Notes: generated by a model not told the origin, from the letters alone. DNA of 64,000 nucleotides from Dehalococcoidia bacterium (GCA_020847985.1 JADLBC010000023.1:62001-126000), one strand, 5' to 3'; positions 7,544 to 16,498 are shown, numbered from the stretch's first letter. Numbers and translations are program-made.

Positions 7544-9103
7544 ATGCCCAGCCGCCATCGCCGCCTGCTCGCACTCCCTTTGCTGGCGATCGCGCTCCTC
7601 CCTGCCTCGCTCGCGCACTCGCATGGGCCGATAGCGGTCGACCAGCGCCTCCAACAGGAGCCCACCTGCAACGCCGCCGGCTTCCCGGCCGCCGCCTCCA
7701 CCGCCACCCCCGTGCTCCAGGAATTCGTGACCCGCACCGACGGCCTGGGCAGCCTCGACCTTTGCCTCGAAGTCCCCGGCGATTCCGCTTCCTTCTCCCT
7801 CAACATCCGGCAGGGCACGGCCGCGGCGCCGGGCACGCTGCTGTCGTCCCAGATCGTCACGCTTTCGGGGTCCGGGCCGCGATGGATCCACATCGATCTC
7901 CCCGCCGCCATCCCCACCAACGTGGGCGCGCGCTACACGATCGAGATCCCGAACAGCTCCGGCATCCGCTGGCGCCGCCTCTGCGGTGGCCCCTCCCCGG
8001 GCTGCGCCGTCGCTGGCCCCGACCTCTATCCGGATGGCGTCAGCGGGCCCTCCTCCGAAACCCAGGGCGGGGACTTCGGCTTCCGCACCTATCGCGCCCA
8101 GGCCATCGGCTTCAACACCGGCGTCGCCGACCAGAAAATCGCCGGCGACCCGCTCTGCCGGGCGAGCACCTTCCGCGGCAGTGCCTCATCCTCCGCGCCC
8201 CTCCGCCAGGAGTTCGTACCGCTCAAGGATGGCCTCGCCGCCGTCGACCTCTGCATCCAGGCGTTCGACGACTTCACGGCCTTCCGCGTCCGCATCCGCG
8301 AAGGCACCGTGCACGACCCCGGCGAAGTCATCGCCTCCGTCGAGGCCTTCTCGCTCATCGCCGGGTTCCAATGGGTGCGTGCCACCTTCGACCCCACCGT
8401 CGGCCTCGATCCCTTCGCCCACTATGTCATCGAGCTTCCTTCGAGCGTCACCTTCCAGTGGCGGAAGCTCTGCGGCTCCACCGGCGGCTCCTGCACCGGC
8501 ATCGACCCCGACGGCTATACCGAAGGCGTCTCCAACGCCTCCGATACGGCCGACTTCGGCTTCCGGACCATCCCCGGCGAAGTGCCGGCCCACCTCGCCG
8601 GCACCGCCGACCAGACCCTCGCCGGCGACCCCGCCTGCGAGGCACCCAACTTCAAGACCTTCGTTTCGAACGCGAACCCGCTGCGCCAGGAGCTCGTCCC
8701 CACCGCGCCCGGCGTCGACGCCGTCGACCTCTGCCTCAATGTCCCGAAGGCACCCACCGAAGTGACCATCAACCTCCGTATGGGGAACGCCTCCATTCCT
8801 GGCCCCATCCTCGGCACGGCCACCGCGACCATCACGCGCGATGGCTGGCAGTGGGTCCGGTTCGACCTGGCGAACGCAACGCCCACCACACCCGGCCAGC
8901 TCTTCGTCATCGAACTCGTGGACTCAACGACCGTCCAATGGCGTGCCACCTGTTCGCAGCCCGTGAGCGGCTGCACCGCGGGTGAAGCCGATGCCTACCC
9001 CGCCGGCTCGCCGAACCTCGCCGCCGTCGGCGACTTCGCCTTCAGGACGATCGGCGGCATTCCCGCCCGCCGGACCATCCCGTTCATCGCCCGCCAGCCG
9101 TAG
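7544..9103 (+). CDS. Secreted three-repeat protein of unknown function
   Basis: 519 residues with a Sec signal peptide (RRLLALPLLAIALLPASLA, cleavage near AHSHG). The mature chain is three tandem units of about 160 residues. Each starts with a DQ-L/I motif and a Cys (DQRLQQEPTCNA, DQKIAGDPLCRA, DQTLAGDPACEA), has a central DLCL/DLCI strand, a W.. RLC or KLC motif, and ends with DFGFRT or DFAFRT. Each unit carries four or more Cys at matching positions, suggesting disulfide-bonded beta domains. No family recognised; perhaps a cell-surface or extracellular adhesion-like protein. The ATG has GGGAGGG upstream. It ends one base before the convergent murT gene. Confidence 0.75.
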   Translation: MPSRHRRLLALPLLAIALLPASLAHSHGPIAVDQRLQQEPTCNAAGFPAAASTATPVLQEFVTRTDGLGSLDLCLEVPGDSASFSLNIRQGTAAAPGTLLSSQIVTLSGSGPRWIHIDLPAAIPTNVGARYTIEIPNSSGIRWRRLCGGPSPGCAVAGPDLYPDGVSGPSSETQGGDFGFRTYRAQAIGFNTGVADQKIAGDPLCRASTFRGSASSSAPLRQEFVPLKDGLAAVDLCIQAFDDFTAFRVRIREGTVHDPGEVIASVEAFSLIAGFQWVRATFDPTVGLDPFAHYVIELPSSVTFQWRKLCGSTGGSCTGIDPDGYTEGVSNASDTADFGFRTIPGEVPAHLAGTADQTLAGDPACEAPNFKTFVSNANPLRQELVPTAPGVDAVDLCLNVPKAPTEVTINLRMGNASIPGPILGTATATITRDGWQWVRFDLANATPTTPGQLFVIELVDSTTVQWRATCSQPVSGCTAGEADAYPAGSPNLAAVGDFAFRTIGGIPARRTIPFIARQP

Positions 9104-10489
9104 CTATTCGGCCTCGAAGAACGGCTGCGCCGCCCCGATGCGCACGAGCTCCGCGCGAAGGTCCAGCATCGCCGTGTACGTCGGGATGACGAAGATGTCC
9201 TCCCCCGCCTCGCTCCCCGCCAGGATCGCCTCGATGAGCGCGCCCGGTTCATGCACGACCGAATCGCACCGCGGCCAGCCCGCGTAGGTCAGCCGCAGAG
9301 CCATGTCCTCCGCGCGGTCGCCGGCGGCCCAGCATCGTTCCACCTTCCCCGCGAGCACCTCGTAGTCCACGTCCCATGTCCAGCTCACGTCCTGTCCATC
9401 GGCGAAGCGGTCGTTCAGCAGTGTCGCCACCTTCAACCCCTCCCCCCCGACCGATGCCAGCAGGAGCAAAACCTGGTTCGCGCCCGCGGGGTTCTTGCAG
9501 AGCAGCAGGTGGAGACGCCTTCCCTGGACTTCGACCACTTCCTGGCGCCCGAACGCCGGCCGCGCGGCGCCAACGCCCGCGATGATGGCGCTCGAAGGCA
9601 CCGCCAGCACGCGCGCCACCGCCACGGCCGCAAGCGCGTTGTACACGTTGTACGCACCGGTGAGGCGCATCTGCAGCGAACCGGCACCCTCCACGGCGAA
9701 GGCGGCATCTCCCAGCGCCAGCGTGACGTCACGCGCGGCCGTCTGTGGCTCCGGCCGCCGGCGTTCGCACCCGCGGCAGCGCCACAGCCCCACGTGGGCG
9801 AAATAGCGCCGCTCGTAGCGATACGAGCCGCCGCATGAACGGCACCAGCGCGCGTCCGCCGCCCCCGCGGCGGCGGTCGAGAACGATGGGTCCTCCAGCC
9901 CGTACCAGTGCACCGGCCCGGCCCACCCGCTCGCCAGTTCCGCGACCGAAGGGTCATCGGCGTTGAGCACCAGCGTGGCGTCCCGCGGCGCCTTCGCGAG
10001 CGCTTCGCTCCACAGCGCGAACACCGTGTCTACCTCGCCATACCGGTCGAGCTGGTCCCGGAAGAGGTTCGTGAACGCGAGCACCGTCGGCCGAAGCTCC
10101 GGCACCGCCAGCGGCAGGGTTGCCTCATCCACCTCGAAGAGGCCAAAGCTGTGCACGGCCCGCGGAATCGCCCCGCTCGGCCCCGCGGCTCCGAGCAGCG
10201 TGCTCGCGAGACCCCGCATCAGGTTCGAGCCCTCGCGGTTGTGCACGTACGGCATCCCTGCGGCTTCCAAGATGCTCGCGATCACCCGGCTTGTCGTCGT
10301 CTTGCCGTTCGTCCCGCTGACCGTCACGCGCCCGCGTTGGAGCTGGCTCGCGAGATGCCCCACCAGCCCCGGGTCGACGCGCTCGGCGACCAGGCCAGGC
10401 AGGGCCGTGCCCCCACCCCGGCCCGCGCGCCGGGCAGCCACCCCCGCCAGTTTTCCCGCGCTCACCGCCAGTGCCAGCCGTGGGTTCAC
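9104..10489 (-). CDS. murT: Mur ligase family protein MurT (lipid II isoglutaminyl synthase subunit)
   Basis: 461 residues. MurT binds lipid II and ATP and, with the glutamine amidotransferase GatD, amidates the D-Glu of the peptidoglycan stem. The Mur-ligase P-loop VSGTNGKTTTS lies near residue 60. A Cys4 zinc ribbon insert (RWCRSCGG ... WRCRGCERR, about residues 215-245) is characteristic of MurT. The C-terminal DUF1727 domain contains NPAGANQVL and DVDYEVL. GTG at 10489 gives the family N-terminus (NPRLALAVSAGKL). No gatD is adjacent on either side, which is unusual because murT and gatD normally form one operon. Confidence 0.88.
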   Translation of the reverse strand: MNPRLALAVSAGKLAGVAARRAGRGGGTALPGLVAERVDPGLVGHLASQLQRGRVTVSGTNGKTTTSRVIASILEAAGMPYVHNREGSNLMRGLASTLLGAAGPSGAIPRAVHSFGLFEVDEATLPLAVPELRPTVLAFTNLFRDQLDRYGEVDTVFALWSEALAKAPRDATLVLNADDPSVAELASGWAGPVHWYGLEDPSFSTAAAGAADARWCRSCGGSYRYERRYFAHVGLWRCRGCERRRPEPQTAARDVTLALGDAAFAVEGAGSLQMRLTGAYNVYNALAAVAVARVLAVPSSAIIAGVGAARPAFGRQEVVEVQGRRLHLLLCKNPAGANQVLLLLASVGGEGLKVATLLNDRFADGQDVSWTWDVDYEVLAGKVERCWAAGDRAEDMALRLTYAGWPRCDSVVHEPGALIEAILAGSEAGEDIFVIPTYTAMLDLRAELVRIGAAQPFFEAE

Positions 10490-10547
10490 GCCTCCAGCGT
10501 ACGGGCCTCCCGCGATCCCGGCACGCCATGGCCGTATCATCGCTGCG

Positions 10548-10955
10548 ATGGCCTGGCACCCCGCGAACCTCGCGTTCCGCTTCTTTCTCGAACTGGCCGC
10601 CCTCGCCGCGTTCGGCGCGCTGGGCTGGCACGCCGCCTCCGGTCCCGCGCGCTTCCTCGTAGCGGCCGTCGCGATCGCGATTCCCGCCGCCGTCTGGGCC
10701 ATCTTCCGCGTCCCCAACGACGGCGGCCGGCCCGTGGTTACCGTCCCCGGCATCGTCCGCCTCTGGATCGAAACCGACTTCTTCGGCGCCGCCATCGGTG
10801 CGCTCGCGTTCATTGGCCAGCCCGTGCTCGCGGCCGCGCTTGGCGGGCCGGTCATCGTCCACGACGCCATCTCGCAGGAGCGCGTGCGGCTACTGCTTGC
10901 GAACCAGCCGTTCCCACCCCAGGCGGCAATCTTCGGCGCCCGCCGCGAGGGCTGA
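10548..10955 (+). CDS. YrdB/DUF2568 family membrane protein
   Basis: 135 residues with about four transmembrane segments. Conserved DUF2568 features are seen: FFLELAALAAFGALGW near the start, then AAVWAIFRVPND and a Glu in RLWIETDFFG. Function of the family is unknown. It is divergent from murT with 58 nt between starts, which must hold both promoters. The ATG at 10548 is the first start after that gap. A polytopic membrane protein gene follows with little or no gap. Confidence 0.7.
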   Translation: MAWHPANLAFRFFLELAALAAFGALGWHAASGPARFLVAAVAIAIPAAVWAIFRVPNDGGRPVVTVPGIVRLWIETDFFGAAIGALAFIGQPVLAAALGGPVIVHDAISQERVRLLLANQPFPPQAAIFGARREG

Positions 10956-11001
10956 GACGCTGTCCGCCAGCACTCGCCGTCGCAGTCGGCTCGCCCGCGC
11001 C

Positions 11002-12195
11002 GTGGGCGCCTGCCAGCGCCATCCGCTGGCCACGGCCACCGCGCTCAGCATCGCGATGACGCTCCTTCTCCTCGTCCGCACGGATCTTCGCACGACCGGC
11101 ACCACCCTCTTCGCCGACCCCGGCTGGGACCGCCACCTCTACCGCACGATGGCCGATCGCACGCCGCTCGACTTTCATCTCGCCCCCTACTGCTGGCGCG
11201 TGCTGGTCCCGGCGATCGCCTGGGCTGTCCCGTTCGGCCAGCAGTGGGTGTTCCTGGCCGTATCGATGGCCGCCGTGGCCGCCGCCGGCGCCGCCGTCTT
11301 TGCCCTGGTCGATGCCCGGTACGACCGCGCGCGGGCCCTTGCCGCGCTCTTCATCTTCCTTGGCATGGGCTGGGGCCCGAAGTACGTCCTTTCCGATTTC
11401 TGGCTGCCTGATCCCGTCGCCTTCGCCGCCGTGCCGCTCGCGGCGCTGTTCGCCCACCGGCGGCAGCCCCGCGCTTTCGCCCTCTGCCTCGCCCTCGCCG
11501 TCCTCGCCAAGGAGAGCGCGCTCGTCGCGGCCCCCCTCTATTACACGCTCAACACCCGCCGCCCGCTCGATGCGCGCCTCGCCCTTCAATCGTTCCTGGC
11601 GGTGCTCCCGGCCGTCGTGCTCCTGCTGGCCCTGCGGCTCCTGGTCGAATCCCGCAACGGCGATGACGCCTACATGGCCTCCATGCCCGAGATCATCCGC
11701 CGCTTCCCGGACCTCTACCCACCCTACGACTATCGCGACCTCGCCCGGCATATCGGCTACGAACAGCGCTGGCACTACTTCGGCTGGGATGCCGCCGCCT
11801 CCTACACGTGGCGGCCATTTGGGCTCGCGCCGTTTGTGTTCGCCCTCGCGGGGGCTGTGGCGAACTGGCGACTTGCCCTGCGCCTGTTCCCCACGCTGCT
11901 GCTGGTCTACCTCCAACTCGTCGTCGCCACCGATACCGAGCGCCTGCTCGTGCTCGCATTCCCCGCCATCGCCCTGCTCGCCGCCGAGGCCATCGGCCAC
12001 CTCTCCCGCGCCGCACGAGTGCCCCCGGCCGCGTTTGTCCCGCTGTTCGCATTGCAGACGGCGCTCCTGGTGTGGGACCCATCGCAGTACGTCCCATCGC
12101 TGAGCGCCCAGGCCGTGGTGCTCGCCGCCGGGCTGGCCATCCCACTGCTCATCGCCTGGAGATTTCGCGGAACCTGGCGTCCAGCACCCGCATAA
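11002..12195 (+). CDS. Polytopic membrane protein, possibly glycosyltransferase-like
   Basis: About 397 residues with roughly ten hydrophobic helices and an extracytoplasmic-looking loop (DDAYMASMPEIIRRFPDLYP). A short charged segment FADPGWDRHLYRTM after the first helix and DFWLPDPVAF further on recall GT-C type membrane glycosyltransferases and related hypothetical proteins, but no signature is decisive. The start is uncertain: GTG at 11002 is used here. An in-frame CTG near 10969 would extend the basic N-terminus. Any ATG-based start upstream would read out of frame through the DUF2568 gene. The gene follows that gene closely and may be cotranscribed. Confidence 0.6.
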   Translation: MGACQRHPLATATALSIAMTLLLLVRTDLRTTGTTLFADPGWDRHLYRTMADRTPLDFHLAPYCWRVLVPAIAWAVPFGQQWVFLAVSMAAVAAAGAAVFALVDARYDRARALAALFIFLGMGWGPKYVLSDFWLPDPVAFAAVPLAALFAHRRQPRAFALCLALAVLAKESALVAAPLYYTLNTRRPLDARLALQSFLAVLPAVVLLLALRLLVESRNGDDAYMASMPEIIRRFPDLYPPYDYRDLARHIGYEQRWHYFGWDAAASYTWRPFGLAPFVFALAGAVANWRLALRLFPTLLLVYLQLVVATDTERLLVLAFPAIALLAAEAIGHLSRAARVPPAAFVPLFALQTALLVWDPSQYVPSLSAQAVVLAAGLAIPLLIAWRFRGTWRPAPA

Positions 12196-12275
12196 CGTTC
12201 ACGCGAAACAACCCGGGGCTACTGCTGCAAATGAGTAGATAGGCCGCTCGCCGCGGTGTAGAGTCTGATCGTAGT

Positions 12276-12289
12276 TGCAAACGCTTGCA
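12276..12289. promoter_or_regulatory. LacI/CcpA-type operator-like palindrome upstream of cbiM
   Basis: TGCAAACGCTTGCA is a near-palindrome with a central CG and fits the LacI-family consensus TGNAANCGNTNNCA. It sits 37-50 nt before the cbiM start. A LacI-family regulator is not encoded in the window, so the link is inferred. A cobalamin riboswitch would be the usual control here, but no B12-box was found. Confidence 0.4.
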
Positions 12290-12325
12290 GCTAGTCCCCC
12301 ACCTCATCCACACCGAGGAGCCGCC

Positions 12326-13027
12326 ATGTTCGCACCCCTCTTCCTCCTCCACGCACCCGATGGCTTCTTCTCGACGCCCGTCGCGCTCTTCATGTGGGCC
12401 GCGACCATCGCCGCGCTCGCGATCTCCCTCCGCAAGGCCGGCCAGGACCTGGACGAGCGCGCCGTGCCCCTCATGGGCGTGATGGCGGCGTTCATCTTCG
12501 CTGCCCAGATGTTCAACTTTCAGATTCCCGGCGGCACTTCCGGCCACCTCCTCGGCGGTGTGCTCGCGGGCGTCCTCCTCGGCCCTTGGGCCGGCACCAT
12601 CGTCATGGCCTGCGTCATCGGCGTGCAGGGGCTCGTCTTCCAGGATGGCGGCCTCGTCGCCATGGGCGCGAACATCTTCAATATGGGCATCGTCGGCACG
12701 CTCGGCGGCTACGCTCTCTATCGCACGCTCGCCGCGGCCCTTGGCGGCGAACTGAAGGCGCGACTCCCCGCCGCCGCCATCGCCGCGTGGGTCTCGGTCG
12801 AAGCCGCCGCCATCCTCGCCGCCGTGCAGCTCTCCGTCTCCGGCACGACCGCGCTCGGCGCCGCGCTCGTCGCCATGGCCGGCTGGCACGCCCTTATCGG
12901 CATCGGCGAATCCGTCATCACCGTCGCCGCGCTCAGCTTCATCGCGGCCTCCCGCGCCGACCTCCTCGAGCTCCGCAACCTTCGCCCCGGGCGCCCCGGC
13001 GCCACCCTCTCGGGTGAACTCCCGTGA
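12326..13027 (+). CDS. cbiM: Cobalt/nickel ECF transporter substrate-binding membrane subunit CbiM
   Basis: 233 residues, about seven helices. CbiM is the S-component that binds the metal in ECF-type cobalt/nickel uptake. Conserved parts: HAPDGFFS near the start, FNFQIPGGTSGHLLGG with the buried histidine, and NIFNMGIVGT. In well-studied CbiM/NikM the mature N-terminus is Met-His and takes part in metal binding. Here the equivalent His is residue 9 behind MFAPLFLL, so either the N-terminus is processed or binding differs. The ATG has CGAGGAG upstream. The stop overlaps the next start by GTGA. Downstream genes complete the transporter. Confidence 0.9.
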   Translation: MFAPLFLLHAPDGFFSTPVALFMWAATIAALAISLRKAGQDLDERAVPLMGVMAAFIFAAQMFNFQIPGGTSGHLLGGVLAGVLLGPWAGTIVMACVIGVQGLVFQDGGLVAMGANIFNMGIVGTLGGYALYRTLAAALGGELKARLPAAAIAAWVSVEAAAILAAVQLSVSGTTALGAALVAMAGWHALIGIGESVITVAALSFIAASRADLLELRNLRPGRPGATLSGELP

Positions 13028-13350
13028 CGGCGGCCCCTTCGCGCCCGTCCTTCCTTCGCCGCTACCGGTGGGTGCTGGTCGGCCTCGCCGCGGCCGTCCT
13101 TGTCGTGCTGATTTTCGCACCGCGCGCATCCAGCGACCCCGACGGCCTCGACCGCGTCGCCGGCGACAAGGGCTTCGAACACCAGGCCGAGCACAACCGC
13201 TTCGAGTGGCTGCCGGACTACTCCGTCCCCGGCGTCGATAACGAGACCGCGAGCGTGATCCTCGCCGGCCTCATCGGCGTGGGCGTTGTCTTCTTGCTGC
13301 CGATGGCCATCGGCGCCGCCCTTCGCTCATCCCGGAAGGCCCGCTCCTGA
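13024..13350 (+). CDS. cbiN: CbiN/PDGLE-domain subunit of the cobalt transporter
   Basis: 108 residues with two transmembrane helices (about 15-32 and 80-98) and an outer loop carrying PDGLDRVAGDKGF, the PDGLE signature. In cobalt ECF systems this small protein assists metal loading of CbiM. The GTG at 13024 overlaps the cbiM stop (GTGA), indicating translational coupling. Its own stop is shared with the likely start of cbiQ (CTGA). Confidence 0.88.
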   Translation: MTAAPSRPSFLRRYRWVLVGLAAAVLVVLIFAPRASSDPDGLDRVAGDKGFEHQAEHNRFEWLPDYSVPGVDNETASVILAGLIGVGVVFLLPMAIGAALRSSRKARS

Positions 13351-14141
13351 ACCTCGATCGCTACGTCGTCCGCGAGAGCCCCATCCACGCCGCCGATGCG
13401 CGCGTGAAGATCGTCGCGTGCGTGGCGTTCATCCTCGCCCTGAGCCTGCTGCCCGTGGGTTCGTTCATCGCGCTGGCGGCTGCGTGGCTCGTCCTCGTTG
13501 CCCTGTCCGGGGTGGCACGCGTTGGGCCTGTGCGCATGGTGCGTTCATCCTTCGTGGCGCTCCCGTTCGCGGCAGCCGCCATGCCCTTGCTGTTTACGAA
13601 GGACGGCGACGCGATCGGCACCGTCGATTTCGGCCTGTTCGCCCTCACCGCCACCTGGCCCGGGCTCTACGCCGTGCTGACCATCGTCATCAAGAGCTGG
13701 GTGAGCGTGCAGGCCGCCACCATGCTCGTCTTCACCACCCGCTTCCACGACCTCATGCACGGCTTCGAACGCCTCCGCCTCCCGCGGCTCATGGTCGCCA
13801 TCATCAGCCTGATGTACCGCTACCTCGCCGTCCTCACGGGCGAAGCCTCCCGCATGATGCGCGCCCGTGCCGCCCGCTCGGCCATGCTCCCCGGCGCGAA
13901 GCGGCCCTCCGTGCGCTGGCAGGCCGGCGTCGTCGGCAACATGGTCGGCGCGCTCTTCCTTCGCTCATACGAACGCAGCGAACGCGTCTACGTGGCAATG
14001 CAGGCGCGCGGCTACGATGGCACGATGGTTCGCCATGAAGCACCCCCGCTCGGCTTCGCCGGGATGACGGCGATTGGCGCCGTCGCCGGCGCGCTCGCCG
14101 CATTCGAACTGGTGGCATTCCTGTGGCTTCCCCGTCCGTGA
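13347..14141 (+). CDS. cbiQ: ECF transporter transmembrane subunit CbiQ
   Basis: About 264 residues. CbiQ is the T-component that couples the ATPase to CbiM. Five or so helices and the coupling region RMMRARAARS ... YERSERVYVAMQARGYDG, with its conserved Ala-Arg-Gly, are present. The conserved family N-terminus LDRYVVRESPIHAADARVK is encoded upstream of the first ATG/GTG/TTG (GTG at 13404, which would cut it off). The only possible start is CTG at 13347, which overlaps the cbiN stop as CTGA and has GGAAGG seven bases upstream. I therefore infer a CTG start. Confidence 0.85.
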   Translation: MNLDRYVVRESPIHAADARVKIVACVAFILALSLLPVGSFIALAAAWLVLVALSGVARVGPVRMVRSSFVALPFAAAAMPLLFTKDGDAIGTVDFGLFALTATWPGLYAVLTIVIKSWVSVQAATMLVFTTRFHDLMHGFERLRLPRLMVAIISLMYRYLAVLTGEASRMMRARAARSAMLPGAKRPSVRWQAGVVGNMVGALFLRSYERSERVYVAMQARGYDGTMVRHEAPPLGFAGMTAIGAVAGALAAFELVAFLWLPRP

Positions 14142-14881
14142 ACCCGGGCGCGGAAGCCGCCGCGCCCGCTCGCCCCGCCGTCGATGTCGACACGCTCACG
14201 TTCACCTACCCGGACGGCACCGAGGCGTTGCGCGGCCTCAGCACCCGCATCGAACGCGGCGAGAAGGTCGCCCTCATCGGCCCCAACGGTGCCGGCAAGA
14301 GCACGTTCATGCTCCACCTAAACGGCATCAACGTCCCCCAGTCCGGACGTGTTACCGTGGCCGGCATGAGCGTCGATGCGAAGAACGCGCGCCACGTCCG
14401 CGCCCTCGTCGGCCTCGTCTTCCAGGACCCGGACGACCAGCTCTTCAGCCCCACCGTCCGCGAGGACGTCGCCTTCGGCCCACTGCACATGGGGTTGCCG
14501 AAGGCCGAGGTCGAAGCGCGCGTCCAGCGGGCGCTCGCCCAGGTCGGCCTCTCCGGGTTTGAGGAGAAGGCCCCGTATCACCTCTCCATCGGCCAGCGAA
14601 AGCGCGCGGCACTCGCCACCGTGCTCTCCATGGACCCCGAGATCCTCGTGCTCGATGAGCCCTCCGCCGGGCTCGATCCCCGTGGCCGCCGCGAACTCAT
14701 CAACCTCCTCCGCGGCCTGCCCCACACCATGCTCGTGAGCACCCACGACATGCGCCTCGTGGTCGATGTCTTTCCGCGCACGCTCATCATGGACCGCGGC
14801 CGCATCGTCGCCGATGGCCCCACGGAGAAGCTGCTCGCCGATGGTCCGCTGCTCGAACAGCACGGCCTCGAACTCCCCTGA
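14123..14881 (+). CDS. cbiO: Energy-coupling factor ATP-binding protein CbiO
   Basis: 252 residues. ABC ATPase that powers cobalt/nickel import. Walker A is GPNGAGKST, the Q-loop VFQDPDDQLFSPTV is typical of ECF ATPases, the signature is LSIGQRKRAA, Walker B is ILVLDEPSAGLDP, and the switch His is in STHDMRL. GTG at 14123 is used. A second in-frame GTG at 14138 overlaps the cbiQ stop (GTGA), as at the cbiM/cbiN junction, and may be the true start. It is the last gene of cbiMNQO. The convergent PAS gene ends 18 nt downstream. Confidence 0.92.
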   Translation: MASPSVNPGAEAAAPARPAVDVDTLTFTYPDGTEALRGLSTRIERGEKVALIGPNGAGKSTFMLHLNGINVPQSGRVTVAGMSVDAKNARHVRALVGLVFQDPDDQLFSPTVREDVAFGPLHMGLPKAEVEARVQRALAQVGLSGFEEKAPYHLSIGQRKRAALATVLSMDPEILVLDEPSAGLDPRGRRELINLLRGLPHTMLVSTHDMRLVVDVFPRTLIMDRGRIVADGPTEKLLADGPLLEQHGLELP

Positions 14882-14899
14882 GATCGCGGCCGCCCGGCC

Positions 14900-15349
14900 T
14901 TAGCCGCCCTTCAGCGTCTTGAGCTCCGCCTCGAGATCCCGCATCTTGCGCCGGTTCGCGCGGTCGCTTTCGAAGCGCTCGTTGATGTCGCGCGCGTGCG
15001 CGAGTGCGCCGATTACGGTGCCGCTCGCATCCTTCACGATGGCGAAGCTCAGCTCCACATAAAACGCCTCGCCACCCGCCCGCGTCGCCCGCGTTGGCAG
15101 CGATTGGCCGCGATACTTCGTGTCGCCCGCCTCCAGCGCGCGGTCGAAGCCCTTCCAGTGCGCCTCGCGGAACTGCTCCGGGATGATGATGTCCAGGTTC
15201 TGCCCGATTGCCTGCTCCGCACTATGGCCGAACATCGCCGCCGCGGCCTCGTTCCACACCTGGATGATCCCATCCGTTCCCGCGAAGATCACAGCGTCCG
15301 GCGCCGCCTCGACGAGCATCGCCGCCAGGCCCGCGTTCACCTCAGCCAT
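14900..15349 (-). CDS. PAS domain sensor protein
   Basis: 149 residues: a single PAS domain (about 8-120) followed by a charged helix that may be a coiled coil (ESDRANRRKMRDLEAELKTL). Typical PAS parts are PDAVIFAGTDGIIQVWNEAA, MFGHSAEQAIGQ and the GEAFYVELSF strand. There is no kinase, cyclase or DNA-binding domain, so it probably acts through a partner. The ligand is not predictable. The ATG has GGAGG eight bases upstream. Convergent with cbiO. Confidence 0.82.
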   Translation of the reverse strand: MAEVNAGLAAMLVEAAPDAVIFAGTDGIIQVWNEAAAAMFGHSAEQAIGQNLDIIIPEQFREAHWKGFDRALEAGDTKYRGQSLPTRATRAGGEAFYVELSFAIVKDASGTVIGALAHARDINERFESDRANRRKMRDLEAELKTLKGG

Positions 15350-15446
15350 CGAATCCTCCTTGCGGACATCCCGCCGGCTTCGACGCTACGCCTTTGAATC
15401 GCACCTTGCCACCGAAATTGCACGTTCGCGCGCCCGTTCGGCCCGG

Positions 15447-16271
15447 CTATTCGCTCTTGTGCCCCTCCCGATTCGCCCGCGCGCGCTCCACGCTCGTGTA
15501 GAGCCGCCGCTTGCCCTCGCCCTGCTCCTGCGTGATGGGCGTGTCCGTGTTCGCCGCCCGCACCATCCGGTCCGAGTACGACGACAGGATGTGGGCGGTG
15601 AAGCCCTGCATCTCCTGCATCTGGTGCACCGAATGCTTCATCATCCGCAGCTGGAAGGGGTCGTTCTGGGCCACCCGCCGCGCGTACGCCAGCGTCTCCT
15701 CCTCCAGCCGGTCCGCTGCGAAGACATCGGCCACGAACCCGTACCGCATCGCCTCCTCCGCGCTCAGGAAGCGGTTGTCGTACAGCAGATGCAGCGTGCG
15801 CCGCGCCCCCAGGTCCCACGGCACGCTGAAGTAGGCGAAGTTCGTCGCCAGGAACTGTGTCCCTTCCGCCGCGAAGATCACGTCCGCCGCCGAGGCGAGC
15901 ATCCACGCCGCATAGATGCAGGTCCCCTGGACCATCGCAATCGTGGGCTTCGGAATCCCCCGGATGAAGAGGTGCGGGTCGACGTCCATGCCCCGCGTCC
16001 GCGGGTAGCGCCGTCCCATGCTCTCGCTGTGGTTCGCCTCGCGCATCGCGAGCGCATCGGGAGACCCGAGGTCGTGTCCCGCCGAAAACACCGGCCCTTC
16101 GCCCCGGAGAATGATCACCCGCACCGCATCGTCGGCCGCGGCCTCTTCGAACGCGTCGATAATCTCCAGCATCATCTGCTGGCTGAGCGCGTTCCGGTAC
16201 CGTTCGCGCGTCATCGTCACGAACGCGATGCTGCCCTCGTCGATGGTCTCGTAGCGAACCCGGTCACCCAT
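15447..16271 (-). CDS. Enoyl-CoA hydratase/isomerase family protein
   Basis: 274 residues of the crotonase fold. The oxyanion-hole segments are FSAGHDLGS and MVQGTCIYAAWMLASAADVI. In canonical hydratases the second reads GxAxGGGxxLxxxxD; here GTCIYAAWML lacks two glycines and both catalytic Glu, so simple hydration is unlikely. It may be one of the many divergent crotonases (isomerase, hydrolase or carboxylyase type). Start: ATG 16271 is nine bases from GGGAGG, while ATG 16280 abuts it. It is followed on the same strand by the PAS gene. Confidence 0.85.
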   Translation of the reverse strand: MGDRVRYETIDEGSIAFVTMTRERYRNALSQQMMLEIIDAFEEAAADDAVRVIILRGEGPVFSAGHDLGSPDALAMREANHSESMGRRYPRTRGMDVDPHLFIRGIPKPTIAMVQGTCIYAAWMLASAADVIFAAEGTQFLATNFAYFSVPWDLGARRTLHLLYDNRFLSAEEAMRYGFVADVFAADRLEEETLAYARRVAQNDPFQLRMMKHSVHQMQEMQGFTAHILSSYSDRMVRAANTDTPITQEQGEGKRRLYTSVERARANREGHKSE

Positions 16272-16498
16272 TGCGCGCATCCTCCCGGCCGCGATACCCG
16301 CCGCCGGCACCGGGATCCTACGGGTTCGCCGCGCGCCTTGCAGCCGCCTGCCCGCGCCGGGACCAACGCCGCCATAGCGCGCTGGCACGAAGCGCGTGAC
16401 GTAATCCCCCGGCGGGCTCTCCATCGGTGGGAATGGACCCCCGCTGCCCGCCGCATCCCCCGTTCGGGCAGGCACCCGATTCGTGCGTGAGCCCCCGC

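Noticed and set aside
12196-12325. Cobalamin riboswitch before cbiM
   Set aside because: The leader is too short and no B12-box or paired arms were found.
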